NCBI GenBank assembly: GCA_963716445.1
Contig: OY970313.1
Location: 930,001-994,000 of the forward strand
Source: JAAYBF01 sp963716445
GTDB taxonomy: Bacteria > Actinomycetota > Thermoleophilia > Solirubrobacterales > Thermoleophilaceae
Reading direction: 5' to 3'
DNA: 64,000 bases
Numbering within the stretch: position 1 is the stretch's first letter; each line of letters opens with the position of its first letter. The notes below the pieces were generated by a model. That model worked only from the letters and a program-made list of their open reading frames with translations. It made no database searches and had not been told where the DNA came from. The position numbers and the translations under genes were made by a program. Positions 7,124 to 16,608 of this stretch are shown here, one piece after another.

Positions 7124-8344
7124 ATGGACTTCGCCCCGTCCGACCGCGTCGCCGAGCTGTGCGAGCGCGTCCGAGCCTTCATGGCCGACCACGTGATGCC
7201 CGTCGAGGAGGAGGCGATGCGGGCGCTCGACGAGGAGGTCCGGCCCGGCGTCGCCTACCCGGCGATCCTCGTCGAGCTGCGCGAGCGGGCCCGGGCCGAC
7301 GGCCTCTGGAACCTGTTCATGCCGGACGAGGAGCACGGCCCGGGGCTGACGCACTGGGAGTACGGGCTGCTCTGCGAGGAGATGGGCCGTTCCCCGGTCG
7401 CGCCGATGGTCTTCAACTGCTCGGCGCCGGACACCGGGAACATGGAGATCCTCGCCGAGTACGGCACGCCCGAGCAGCGCAAGCGCTGGCTGCGCCCACT
7501 GCTCGGCGACCACGTCCGCAGCTGCTTCTCGATGACCGAGCCGGAGACGGCCGGCTCGGACCCGACCGGCTTGGCGGCGAGGGCGGTCCTCGACGGCGAC
7601 GACTGGGTGATCGACGGGCACAAGTGGTTCACCTCCGGCTACAACGGCGCGGACGTCGCGATCGCGATGGTCGTGACCGACCCAGACGCAGCTCCCCACC
7701 GCCGCGCGAGCATGATCCTCGTACCGGTCGACACGCCGGGCTTCACCGGCGTCCGCCCGGTTCCGGTGATGGGCCACAGCGCGGGCCCCGGCCACTGGGA
7801 GGTCACCTACGAGGGCGTCAGAGTGCCGCGGGCAAACCTGCTCGGCCCGCGCGGCGAGGGCTTCGCGATCGCCCAGGCCCGCCTCGGGCCCGGTCGCATC
7901 CACCACTGCATGCGCGCCATCGGATCGGCCGAGCGCGCCTTCGAGCTGATGTGCGAGCGCGCCAACCTGCGCCACGCGTTCGGGGAGCCGCTCGCCCAGA
8001 AGCAGTTCGTCCAGGAGTTCGTCGCGACCTCGCGGATCGAGATCGACGCCGCGCGCCTGATGGTCCTGCACGCCGCCTGGAAGATGGACACCGAGGGCAA
8101 GCGCGCCGCGCGCCAGGAGATATCGATGATCAAGGTCGTGGCCGCCCAGATGCACCAGGCCGTCTGCGATCGCGCGATGCAGGTGCACGGCGCGCTCGGC
8201 ATGTCGGACGACCTCCCGCTCGCGCTGATGTGGCGCCAGGGGCGTTGGCTGCGCGTCGCCGACGGCCCCGACGAGGTCCACAAGCAGTCGATCGCGCGCC
8301 GTGAGCTCAGCCGCTTCAAGCAAACAGAGACAGTGGAGGCATGA
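7124..8344 (+). CDS. Acyl-CoA dehydrogenase family protein
   Basis: A 406-residue flavoenzyme with the acyl-CoA dehydrogenase layout: helical N-domain, FAD-contacting beta domain (CFSMTEPETAGSDPT, then WFTSGYNGAD) and helical C-domain (FGEPLAQKQFVQ ... MQVHGALGMSDDLPLA). It should introduce the alpha-beta double bond into an acyl-CoA and pass electrons to ETF. Subfamily features resemble the longer FadE proteins (ACAD10/11-like C-terminus with GPDEVHKQSIARREL). It overlaps a second dehydrogenase by 4 bp, so the two may act in one branched-chain or steroid-type acid pathway. A TAGCCT box lies 9 nt before the start. Confidence 0.88.
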   Translation: MDFAPSDRVAELCERVRAFMADHVMPVEEEAMRALDEEVRPGVAYPAILVELRERARADGLWNLFMPDEEHGPGLTHWEYGLLCEEMGRSPVAPMVFNCSAPDTGNMEILAEYGTPEQRKRWLRPLLGDHVRSCFSMTEPETAGSDPTGLAARAVLDGDDWVIDGHKWFTSGYNGADVAIAMVVTDPDAAPHRRASMILVPVDTPGFTGVRPVPVMGHSAGPGHWEVTYEGVRVPRANLLGPRGEGFAIAQARLGPGRIHHCMRAIGSAERAFELMCERANLRHAFGEPLAQKQFVQEFVATSRIEIDAARLMVLHAAWKMDTEGKRAARQEISMIKVVAAQMHQAVCDRAMQVHGALGMSDDLPLALMWRQGRWLRVADGPDEVHKQSIARRELSRFKQTETVEA

Positions 8345-9522
8345 CCAGACCGATGGCAGTCGCACCGCCCCCAACCAGCCCGGCCGACCATGGCCTGACC
8401 GACGAGCAGCGCGACTTCGCCGCGGCGATCCGCGACTTCTGCGCGCGCGAGTGCACGCCGGAGAAGCTCTCCCAGCTCACCGACGGCGGCAGGGATCCGC
8501 ACAACCACGACGTCGCGGCGCGGATGGCCGAGCTCGGCTGGTACGGGCTGACGATCCCGGAGGAGTACGGGGGGTCGGGTGGCAGCTTCCTCGACGCGAC
8601 GCTGTTCCTCGAGGAGATCGCCCGCGGGCAGGCGCCGATCGGCGCCTACGGCGTGACGCTGATCTGCGTCGGAGCGCTCAACCGCTTCGGCACCGAGGAG
8701 CAGAAGCGCGACCTGCTCGGACGCATGGCGAAGGGCGGGACGCTGGCGATCGCGATGTCCGAGCCGGACGCCGGCTCGGACGTGGCGGCGCTGAAGTGCC
8801 GCGCCCGCCGCGACGGCGACGAGTGGGTGCTGAACGGCTCGAAGATGTGGTGCTCCTTCGCCCACAAGGCCAGCCACGTGCTGATCGTCTGCCGCACCGG
8901 CGAGGGCAGCGAGCGCCACGAGGGCCTGTCGATGATCTTCGTGCCACGCGATGCCGAGGGCTTCACGATGCGGCCGATCGACACGCTCGGCGGCGAGGAC
9001 ACCAACGACCTCCACCTCGACGACGTCCGGGTGCCGGCCGACAACCTGCTCGGGACCGACGGCGGCGGCTGGACCCAACTGATGGCCGGGCTCAACAACG
9101 AGCGCGTGATCCTCGCCGCGCTCGCGCTCGGCCTCGGCCAGCGCGCCTTCGACGACACGCTGTCCTACGTCAAGGAGCGGCGCCAGTTCGGCCGGCCGGT
9201 CGGGTCGTTCCAGGCGCTCCAGCACCGTCTCGCGGATCTGGCGACCGACCTCGTCCAGGCGCGGCTGCTGGTGCGCTGGGTCGCCCGCCTGACCGACGAG
9301 GACCCGGGCCGGATGCTGCCCCAGGAGGCGTCGATGGCGAAGCTGGCCGCGACCGAGCTGGCGAAGCGCTGCGGGCTCGAGGCGGTTCAGATGGCGGGCG
9401 GATACGGGTACTCCAAGGAGTACCCGATGGAGCGCCACCTGCGCTCCGCCGTCGTGACGACGATCTACGGCGGCACCTCCGAGATCCAGCGCAACATCAT
9501 CGCCAAGACGCTCGGGCTCTAA
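8341..9522 (+). CDS. Acyl-CoA dehydrogenase
   Basis: 393 residues, co-translated with the preceding dehydrogenase (ATGA overlap). It has the FAD-contact motif AIAMSEPDAGSDVAAL, the substrate loop QFGRPVGSFQALQHRLAD and the C-terminal QMAGGYGYSKEYPMERHLR ... YGGTSEIQRNIIAK, whose Glu (GGTSE) is the catalytic base in short and medium chain enzymes. It is a more canonical dehydrogenase than its partner. Substrate cannot be told from sequence alone. The pair may form a heteromer, as seen in actinobacterial FadE pairs. Confidence 0.9.
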   Translation: MTRPMAVAPPPTSPADHGLTDEQRDFAAAIRDFCARECTPEKLSQLTDGGRDPHNHDVAARMAELGWYGLTIPEEYGGSGGSFLDATLFLEEIARGQAPIGAYGVTLICVGALNRFGTEEQKRDLLGRMAKGGTLAIAMSEPDAGSDVAALKCRARRDGDEWVLNGSKMWCSFAHKASHVLIVCRTGEGSERHEGLSMIFVPRDAEGFTMRPIDTLGGEDTNDLHLDDVRVPADNLLGTDGGGWTQLMAGLNNERVILAALALGLGQRAFDDTLSYVKERRQFGRPVGSFQALQHRLADLATDLVQARLLVRWVARLTDEDPGRMLPQEASMAKLAATELAKRCGLEAVQMAGGYGYSKEYPMERHLRSAVVTTIYGGTSEIQRNIIAKTLGL

Positions 9523-9554
9523 AGCCCGCGGCCCCCGCGGCCGATCCATGGTGA

Positions 9555-12302
9555 GTGGGCATCCCTCGCCCTGTCACCCGACTGGCCCCTGTAGGCGAAG
9601 GCGACGCTCGAGTCGGCTCCGCCACGGACGCCATGCGGGCGGTAACCCGCCTGCTGAGCGCCGCCGCCGACCTGCAGGGGCCGGACGTGGTCCGTCGCCG
9701 CCTGGTCAGCGAGGCGCGCGACTTCTTCGGAGTCACGCGGGCGGTGCTGCTCGAGGTCGACGAGAGCGACGGCCGCGTGAAGGCGGTCGCGGGCAGCCCG
9801 ACCGCCGGGCTGGTCCGTAGGCCACTCGCGATCGCCGAGCTGCCACCGCTCGAGCTGATGCTCCGGCAGGGGCTTCCGGCGCTGCTCGCCCGTCGGGCCG
9901 AGGCGGGGGAGATCGACCTGGCGCTCGGAGCCGACGGCGCCGCGGGAACGATCCTGCTGCTGCCGATGCGCGCGGGCAGCGCCGTCCAGCACGTGCTGCT
10001 TCTGCTCGACGGCGAGGCGCGCGACTTCAGCGAGATCGAGATCGGCGTCGCCCGCTCGTTCGCCGCGGCCGCCGCCGCCAGCCTCGCTCAGATGCGCCTC
10101 GCCGAGGAGCACGCCGAGCAGGTCGCCCAGCAGTCGGCGCTCGCACGCGCGGCGAAGACGCTCAACGAGAGCCTCGACCTCGAGCGTGTGCTCGTCCAGA
10201 TCTGCAGCGAGGCGGCGAGCATCCTCGACGGCGACAACGCGGCGATCTTCCGCGGCGACGCCGGCGGCCTGACGATCGAGGCGGTCTACGGCATCGGTCC
10301 TGAGGCGATCGGCTCGCGCATCGCGGCGGGCGTGGGCCTGTCGGGCCGCGTGGCCGAGCTCGATCGACCGCTGATCACCAACGACTACCAGCAGCTGACG
10401 CCAAAGCCCGACATGGCGCTGTTCGGTCAGGTCCACAGCTGCGTGGCGGTGCCGATGCACTGGGACGGCAAGCTGCGCGGCGTGCTCGCGGTCGGCTTCC
10501 ACCGCCGCCAGCTCGTGACCCGCGAGGACATGAACCTGCTCGAGGCCTTCGGCGAGATCGCCGCCGCGGCGTGCCGCAACGCCAGCGCGCACGCGGGACT
10601 CGCCCAGGTAGCGCGCACCGACGGGCTCACGGGCTGCCTCAACCACACCGCGATGCAGCACATGCTGCGGCGCGAGATCGAGCGCAGCGGGCGCACCGGT
10701 CACCGGCTCTCGCTGGTGCTGATCGACCTCGACGACTTCAAGCAGGTCAACGAGGAGCACGGCCATCTGGTCGGCGACGAGGTGCTGCGCCGTGTGGGAG
10801 GGGCCCTGCGCAGCACGGTGCGGCCCTACGACCTGGTCGCGCGCTACGGCGGCGACGAGTTCGCGATCGTCGCGATCGAGGCCGACGAGCAGGCCGCCGC
10901 CGAGCTCGCGAGCCGGGCGCTGGCCGCCGTCGAGCGCGCGTTGGCGGAGGAGGGAGCGGTCGGTGGCGCCTGCGGCGCGAGCGCCGGCGTCGCCGAGTGG
11001 CAGACCGATCAGACGCCGACCGCCGTCATCGACAACGCCGACCGGGCGCTGCTGCACGGCAAGCAACACCGCGGGCGCCGATCGGTGGTGGTCTTCTCGG
11101 ACCTCCCGGTGGGCTTGCATCCGCTGCCGGCGTTGCGTCCGGCTGCGCCGTTGACCGTGCCCGCCGAGGAAGAGGACGCGGCGTGGCCGGACCAGGGACG
11201 CGGCCAGGCGGAGCGCCTGCGGCTGAGGACGCGCCAGCTCTCGCTCGCGAACGCGCTCGGCACGCGGCTGTCGGCGATGACGGATCCCAGCGAGATCCTC
11301 GAGGCGGCCGTCGAGGAGCTGCACCGCGCCTTCGGCTACTTCCTCTGCTCGATCGTGCGCATCCGTGAGGACAACTACGTCGAAGCCGTCGCACGGCGGG
11401 GCAAGGCGCTGCCACGCGTCGGCGGTCCTCCACCGACCCAGCCGCGGGCCGCCGGCGTGATCGGACGCTGCCTGCGCGAGCGCCGCCCGGTGGTGGTCGG
11501 CGACGTCCGCGACGAGACCGGCTACGTCGCCAAGCCCGAGACCGAGGAGGTGCGCGCCGAGCTGGTGGTGCCGCTCTGGGTCGGAGACGAGCTGTGGGGG
11601 GCGATCGACGTCGAGGAGGTGCGCCCGCGCGCCTTCGACGAGGACGATGCCCGCCTCGTGCAGACGGTGGCCGGCCAGGTCGGCTCGGCGCTACGCTCGG
11701 CGATGCTCTACGAGCGGCTCGACAGCGCCTATGTCGGCACGGCGCAGGCGCTCGCGACGGCGCTCGAGGCCGGCGATCGCGACTCCGGCGGCTCGGGCCC
11801 GATGGTCGAGTGGGCGACCGCCGTCGCTCGCCGGCTCGGGATGTCCGAGGACGACGTCCGCACGCTCCGGCTGGCGACGATCTTCCACGACATCGGCAAG
11901 GTGTCGGTCTCGGAGGCGCTGCTCAACAAGCCGGGGCCGCTGACCGACGACGAGCGCCGCGAGGTCGAGCGCCACGCGATCGTGGGCGAGCGAATCCTCT
12001 CGGCCGTCGACTTCCTCGAGGACGTGCGGCCGCTGGTGCGCCACGCTCACGAGCGCTGGGACGGCGCCGGCTATCCCGACGGCCTGGCGCGCGACGACAT
12101 CCCGCTCGGAGCGAGGATCGTCCACGCCTGCGACGCCTACGACGCGATGACCGCCGGGCGCCCCTACCGCGACCCGCTGTCCGCGACCGAGGCGCGGGCC
12201 CAGCTCACCGCCGGCGCGGGAAGCCAGTTCGACCCGCGTGTCGTCACGGCCCTGCTGGCCGTGCTCGACGCCAACGCGCGCGTGACTCCAGTCGCCAGCT
12301 AG
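9555..12302 (+). CDS. GAF-GAF-GGDEF-GAF-HD-GYP cyclic di-GMP signalling protein
   Basis: A 915-residue soluble protein with two opposite c-di-GMP activities. Residues about 35-175 and 195-335 look like GAF sensor domains; about 350-510 is a diguanylate cyclase with intact GGDEF at 432-436; about 560-725 is a third GAF domain; about 730-905 is an HD-GYP phosphodiesterase with HD at 778-779 (FHDIGKV) and GYP near 839-841 (HERWDGAGYPDG). Both catalytic motifs appear functional, so GAF inputs may switch it between synthesis and breakdown. GTG 9555 gives the longest frame; an in-frame ATG at 9633 is an alternative. No membrane segment is seen. Confidence 0.85.
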   Translation: MGIPRPVTRLAPVGEGDARVGSATDAMRAVTRLLSAAADLQGPDVVRRRLVSEARDFFGVTRAVLLEVDESDGRVKAVAGSPTAGLVRRPLAIAELPPLELMLRQGLPALLARRAEAGEIDLALGADGAAGTILLLPMRAGSAVQHVLLLLDGEARDFSEIEIGVARSFAAAAAASLAQMRLAEEHAEQVAQQSALARAAKTLNESLDLERVLVQICSEAASILDGDNAAIFRGDAGGLTIEAVYGIGPEAIGSRIAAGVGLSGRVAELDRPLITNDYQQLTPKPDMALFGQVHSCVAVPMHWDGKLRGVLAVGFHRRQLVTREDMNLLEAFGEIAAAACRNASAHAGLAQVARTDGLTGCLNHTAMQHMLRREIERSGRTGHRLSLVLIDLDDFKQVNEEHGHLVGDEVLRRVGGALRSTVRPYDLVARYGGDEFAIVAIEADEQAAAELASRALAAVERALAEEGAVGGACGASAGVAEWQTDQTPTAVIDNADRALLHGKQHRGRRSVVVFSDLPVGLHPLPALRPAAPLTVPAEEEDAAWPDQGRGQAERLRLRTRQLSLANALGTRLSAMTDPSEILEAAVEELHRAFGYFLCSIVRIREDNYVEAVARRGKALPRVGGPPPTQPRAAGVIGRCLRERRPVVVGDVRDETGYVAKPETEEVRAELVVPLWVGDELWGAIDVEEVRPRAFDEDDARLVQTVAGQVGSALRSAMLYERLDSAYVGTAQALATALEAGDRDSGGSGPMVEWATAVARRLGMSEDDVRTLRLATIFHDIGKVSVSEALLNKPGPLTDDERREVERHAIVGERILSAVDFLEDVRPLVRHAHERWDGAGYPDGLARDDIPLGARIVHACDAYDAMTAGRPYRDPLSATEARAQLTAGAGSQFDPRVVTALLAVLDANARVTPVAS

Positions 12303-12324
12303 GCGACCCCGTTAGGCGATCTGG

Positions 12325-12954
12325 CTAGGCGAGCACCGGGACGGCATCCGAGGCGATCGCCTCGATCTCGCCTGCGGCGCGGTCGAACTCCTCGTCGGAG
12401 AGCACGGGCGTGCCCTCGAAGGGGAGGTCGCGGTGCAGCTCGATCCAGGACCGGCAGCCGTGGTACTCGGGGCGCACCTTGACCGTCACGGGTCGCGGGA
12501 TGCGGTAGGTCCGCAGCAGGATCACGTGCATCGGATGGCGGCGCTTCCACTCGAGCCGCTTCTCGGCGTAGTCGGTCGTCCACACGTAGTACGGCGACAG
12601 GGCGTCGACGGCGCGCGGGTCCGTGATCAGGTAGCTCGCGGCGACCTCGGCCCAGGCGCGGATGCGAACCCGCTCGGGCTGGGGGATGCCGCCGTCCTGG
12701 AGCAGCGCCCGGGCCGGCGGATCGCCGTCGGGCCAGACGCCCTCCTCGAGCGCACGGCCGAGCTCCGGCAGATGCGAGTCTCGGACGAGGTTGTTGCGCT
12801 GGTGGTCGAAAGTGGGGTAGAGGAAGAACTGGTCGTGCTCGATCTCGAAGTGCTTGTGCTCCTCGCGGATCCCGCCCTTGCGCAGGGTCAGTAGCTGCTC
12901 ACCCTCGGCGAGGGCGCGCACGGTCACTGCCCATTCCTTCAAAGCGACTGGCAT
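12325..12954 (-). CDS. DUF1802 family protein
   Basis: A 209-residue protein of unknown function matching the DUF1802 family: MPVALKEWAVTVRAL at the start, a conserved core (GGIREEHKHFEIEHDQFFLYPTFDHQR split here by motifs) and later LLRTYRIPRP and HGCRSWIEL. No catalytic motif can be assigned. The start at ATG 12954 gives the family's usual N-terminus. It is transcribed convergently to the c-di-GMP protein, with 22 bp between the stop codons. Confidence 0.7.
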   Translation of the reverse strand: MPVALKEWAVTVRALAEGEQLLTLRKGGIREEHKHFEIEHDQFFLYPTFDHQRNNLVRDSHLPELGRALEEGVWPDGDPPARALLQDGGIPQPERVRIRAWAEVAASYLITDPRAVDALSPYYVWTTDYAEKRLEWKRRHPMHVILLRTYRIPRPVTVKVRPEYHGCRSWIELHRDLPFEGTPVLSDEEFDRAAGEIEAIASDAVPVLA

Positions 12955-13025
12955 GAGAAAAAGGGATTCCTTCCGGGTCCGTGCGCTGGACGTTGACTCA
13001 GTACTGGCGCGGCACGGGCTAGGGA

Positions 13026-13053
13026 TTGTTACGCACGTGCTAAGCGAAATCAA
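13026..13053 (-). promoter_or_regulatory. Putative promoter of the DUF1802 gene
   Basis: On the minus strand TTGATT (13053-13048), a 16-nt spacer and TAACAA (13031-13026) resemble a sigma70-type promoter, in the only AT-rich patch of this gap. Transcription would begin near 13019, leaving a leader of about 65 nt. Confidence 0.4.
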
Positions 13054-13073
13054 GCGAAGTTGTGTGACGAGGG

Positions 13074-14582
13074 TCACGCACCGGTCGGCGGCCCGTGCCC
13101 TCCGCCACCCGGCGTCTCGATCCGCAAGCGGTCCCCGGGCCGCAGGGCGCCGGACGTCTTGGGCGGCAGCGGCTCGCCGTTGAGCGTGTCGCTGCCGGTC
13201 TGTCCGGCGGCGCCGCCGGCGGCGCCCGGCGGGGGATGGCGGCGGCGCTCGGCGATCAGCGAGAAGCGCATCTCGGCGAGCGCCTCGAGCTCGCGCACGA
13301 CCCCGTCCCCGCCGCGGTGGGCGCCGTCGCCGCCGGAGCCGCGGCGCAGCGCGTACTCGACGGCGCGCAGCGGGAACTCGAGCTCGAGCGCCTCGATCGG
13401 CGTGTTGAGGGTGTTGCTCATCGCGACGTGGACGGCGCTCGGGCCGTCGGCCTCCGCGCACGCGCCCTGCCCGCCGCCGAGCGTCTCGTAGTAGGTGAAG
13501 CGCTCGTCGCCGAGCGTCAGGTTGTTCATCGTGCCCTGGCCGAGCGCGTGGCCGAATGCCGCCAGGACGAGGTCGGCCACGCGCGACGACGTCTCGACGT
13601 TGCCGGCGGCGACCGCGGCCGGCGGCGCCGCGTTCAGCAGGCAGCCCTCCGGCGCCACGACGCTCAGCGGCCGGTAGGCCCCGGCGCACGGCGGGACGTC
13701 GGGGTCGGCGATCACCCGCAGGGCGAAGTAGCAGGCCGACAGCGTCACCGCGAGCGGGCAGTTGAGGTTGCCCACGTGCTGTGGCGCGCTGCCGGAGAAG
13801 TCGAGCTCGAGCTCGTCGCCGCGGACGGTCGCGCGCAGGCGCAGCTCGAGATCGCCGTCCGCGGCCTCGAGGACGTCGGTCGCCGTCCGCTCGCCGTCCG
13901 GCAGCTCGGCGATCCGGGCGCGCGTGCGGCGCTCGGCGTAGTCGAGCGTCTCCGCCGTCCCCTCGCGCAGCTCGTCTGCTCCGATGCGACGGGCAAGCTC
14001 GGCGAGGCGTGCGGCGCCGGCGCGGTTGGCGGCCAGCTGGGCGCGCAGGTCGGCCTCGCGCTCTGGCGGATTGCGCATCCGCCCGATCAGGCTCGCGAGC
14101 AGCTCGCCGTCGACCTCGCCGGCACGCGACAGCCGCGTCGGCGCGATCACGACCCCCTCGTCGGCGAGGTTGGTCGAGTCGGCCGGCATGCTGCCCGGCT
14201 CGGGCGCCCCGACGTCGGCGTGGTGGGCGCGGCTGGCCGCGAAGCCGATCGGCTCGGCGTCCAGGAAGACGGGGGAGACGACGGTGATGTCGGGCAGATG
14301 GGTGCCGCCCGCATAGGGGTCGTTGAGGATCCACGCGTCGCCGGGACCGTGCGCCTCGTCGAGCACCGCGGCGACGGCGCTCGGCATCGCGCCGAGGTGG
14401 ACGGGGATGTGCTCGGCCTGCATGACCATCTGGCCCTCAGGGTCGAAGAGCGCGGTCGAGGCGTCGCGGCGCTCCTTGATGTTCGCCGAGTGCGCCGAGC
14501 GAACCAGCACGACGCCCATCTCCTCGCAGATCGAGCGCAGCGCGCCGACCATCACCTGCAGTCCGACCGGATCCAGGCTCAT
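13074..14582 (-). CDS. hyuB: Hydantoinase B/oxoprolinase family protein (HyuB)
   Basis: A 502-residue protein of the hydantoinase B / acetone carboxylase alpha / 5-oxoprolinase C-terminal family. Recognisable blocks include RSAHSANIKERRDASTALFD, GGTHLPDITVVSPVF, ADVGAPEPGSMPADS and the glycine-rich TLGGGQGACAEADGPSA. With HyuA it would form an ATP-dependent hydrolase or carboxylase acting on a cyclic amide or ketone. The start overlaps the hyuA stop by 4 bp, so the two subunits are co-translated. The exact substrate is not evident; no transporter or regulator is adjacent. Confidence 0.87.
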   Translation of the reverse strand: MSLDPVGLQVMVGALRSICEEMGVVLVRSAHSANIKERRDASTALFDPEGQMVMQAEHIPVHLGAMPSAVAAVLDEAHGPGDAWILNDPYAGGTHLPDITVVSPVFLDAEPIGFAASRAHHADVGAPEPGSMPADSTNLADEGVVIAPTRLSRAGEVDGELLASLIGRMRNPPEREADLRAQLAANRAGAARLAELARRIGADELREGTAETLDYAERRTRARIAELPDGERTATDVLEAADGDLELRLRATVRGDELELDFSGSAPQHVGNLNCPLAVTLSACYFALRVIADPDVPPCAGAYRPLSVVAPEGCLLNAAPPAAVAAGNVETSSRVADLVLAAFGHALGQGTMNNLTLGDERFTYYETLGGGQGACAEADGPSAVHVAMSNTLNTPIEALELEFPLRAVEYALRRGSGGDGAHRGGDGVVRELEALAEMRFSLIAERRRHPPPGAAGGAAGQTGSDTLNGEPLPPKTSGALRPGDRLRIETPGGGGHGPPTGA

Positions 14583-16537
14583 CCGCGCTCCAATGTGACG
14601 CCCGCCGCGTCGGCCCTTCCAGCCCAGCCCGGCGGGACGACGAGCGTGGAGCCGGGCAGCTCGACGATCGCCGGTCCGCGCAGCTCGGCCGTTCCGAGCC
14701 CCAGCACCGCGGCGTCGTGCCAGGCGTCGCCGAAGCGCGCGCGACGCTGGCCCTTGCGCGGCGCCGTCCCGATCGCCGCCCTCTGCGGCGCCGCGCCGGG
14801 CAGCGCGGCGGCGACGCGCACCGTCACCAGCTCGAGCTCGGCGCTCGCGTCGGCGTAGCCGTAGCGCTCGGCGTGGGCGCGGTCGAAGGCGGCGCGCAGC
14901 TCGCCGGGCTCCGGCTCCATGCCGGCGTCGACCGGCAGCTCGAAGGCCTGGCCCGCGTAGCGCAGCTCGTAGGTCGCGCGCAGCTCGGCGTCCGGCGCGT
15001 CCAGCTCCGCCCGTCCGCGGTCGCCGAGCCGACGAGCGGCCTCCGCCACGGCCGTGCGCGTGAGCCCCTCGCCCGAGAGCAGCACCGACTCGACGAGGTC
15101 GCGGCGGCGCTCCGAGATCGCCAGCCCGAGCGCCGAGAGCATCCCCGAGGCGGCGGGGGCGATCACGCGCTGCACGCCGAGCTCCTCGGCGATCGCGACG
15201 GCGTGCAGCGGCCCCGCTCCCCCGAACGCGACGAGCGCCAGCTCGCGCGGATCGATCCCGCGCTCGACCGTCACCACCCTCACCGCTTGGGCCATCTCGA
15301 CCGCGGCGACCCGCAGCACGCCCGCCGCGGCCGCCTCGAGCTCGATGCCGAGGGCCTCGGCGAGGCCGCCGATCGCCTTCTCGGCGGGGGCGCGGTTGAG
15401 GGTCACGCCGCCCGCCAGCGGCGAGTCCGGGTCGAGGTGACCGAGCAGCAGGCTCGCGTCGGTGACCGTCGGGTCGGTTCCGCCGAGGCCGTAGCAGGCG
15501 GGCCCGGGCCTGGCGCCGGCGGAGCGCGGGCCGACGCGCAGGGCGCCGCCCGCGTCGCGCCAGGCGAGGCTGCCGCCGCCCGCGCCGACGGTGTGGACGT
15601 CGACCATCGGCAGCGACAGCGGGCGACCGGCGACCTCGCGTCCACCGGTGACGGCGATCTGCCCGTCGAGCACCAGCGAGACGTCGCACGAGGTGCCGCC
15701 CATGTCGAGCGCGACCGCTCCCTCGACGCCCGCCTCGCGCGCGGCAGCCGACGCGGCGACCGCTCCCCCGGCCGGTCCCGAGAGGACCGTCCAGGCGCCG
15801 TGGCGCGCCGCCGTCGCGGCATCGACCACGCCGCCGCTCGACAGCATGATCTCGGGGTCCGGCAGCCCGCCGGCGCGCGTCCGCTCGCGCAGCCGCGCCA
15901 GATAGCGCCCGAGCAGCGGCGACACCGTCGCGTCGACCAGGGTCGTCACGCAGCGCTCGTGCTCGCGGAACACCGCCGCGGTCTCGTGCGACGCCGAGAC
16001 GTGCACGCCGTCGAGCGCCTGCTCGACCACGCGCGCCACCTCGCGCTCGTGCTCCGGATGGCGGAATCCCCACAGCAGGCACACCGCCACGGCCTCGACG
16101 TCCTCGTCGAGGCTGGCGAGGCGACGGCGCAGCTCGGCCGCGTCGAGTAGGCGCAGCACGCCGTCGGGGCCGCAGCGCTCCGGAGCGGCGATTCGCAGCT
16201 CGGGCGGCGCGAGCGGCGGCGGTCCGGCGGCGCAGAGCCGGTAGAGCTCGGGCCGCGCCTGGCGGCCCAGCTCCTCGACGTCGGTGAAGCCCTCGGTCGC
16301 GACCAGCGCGGTGCGGGCGGTGCGTCCCTCGAGCAGCGCGTTGGTGCCGACGGTCATCCCGTGGACGAGCCGCTCGACCGCCTGCGGCCGGGCGCCGGCG
16401 AGCGCCTGCTCGATCGCCGTCATCACGGCGACCGACTGGTCCTCCGGCGTGGTGGGAGCCTTGCCGGTGCGGATTCCGTCCGCGTCGATCGCGACGGCGT
16501 CGGTGAAGGTTCCTCCGACGTCGACCCCGACGATCAC
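14579..16537 (-). CDS. hyuA: Hydantoinase A/oxoprolinase family protein (HyuA)
   Basis: A 652-residue ATP-binding subunit of the hydantoinase A / oxoprolinase family. The actin-fold phosphate loop GVDVGGTFTD begins at residue 4, VHGMTVGTNALLEG follows, and the second nucleotide motif is ALDMGGTSCDVSLV; a further loop is AFGGAGPLHA. These are standard for the subunit that phosphorylates the substrate carbonyl oxygen before ring opening or carboxylation by HyuB. Length and order match stand-alone HyuA. A C-terminal ASKHA-associated domain covers about 510-650. Confidence 0.87.
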   Translation of the reverse strand: MIVGVDVGGTFTDAVAIDADGIRTGKAPTTPEDQSVAVMTAIEQALAGARPQAVERLVHGMTVGTNALLEGRTARTALVATEGFTDVEELGRQARPELYRLCAAGPPPLAPPELRIAAPERCGPDGVLRLLDAAELRRRLASLDEDVEAVAVCLLWGFRHPEHEREVARVVEQALDGVHVSASHETAAVFREHERCVTTLVDATVSPLLGRYLARLRERTRAGGLPDPEIMLSSGGVVDAATAARHGAWTVLSGPAGGAVAASAAAREAGVEGAVALDMGGTSCDVSLVLDGQIAVTGGREVAGRPLSLPMVDVHTVGAGGGSLAWRDAGGALRVGPRSAGARPGPACYGLGGTDPTVTDASLLLGHLDPDSPLAGGVTLNRAPAEKAIGGLAEALGIELEAAAAGVLRVAAVEMAQAVRVVTVERGIDPRELALVAFGGAGPLHAVAIAEELGVQRVIAPAASGMLSALGLAISERRRDLVESVLLSGEGLTRTAVAEAARRLGDRGRAELDAPDAELRATYELRYAGQAFELPVDAGMEPEPGELRAAFDRAHAERYGYADASAELELVTVRVAAALPGAAPQRAAIGTAPRKGQRRARFGDAWHDAAVLGLGTAELRGPAIVELPGSTLVVPPGWAGRADAAGVTLERG

Positions 16538-16608
16538 CTGTCGGACGCTATACCCGTGAAGCGGTGCGCCCCGAGCGGAGGGAGCCCGGGGCGCGGTGCG
16601 GAGGGGCT

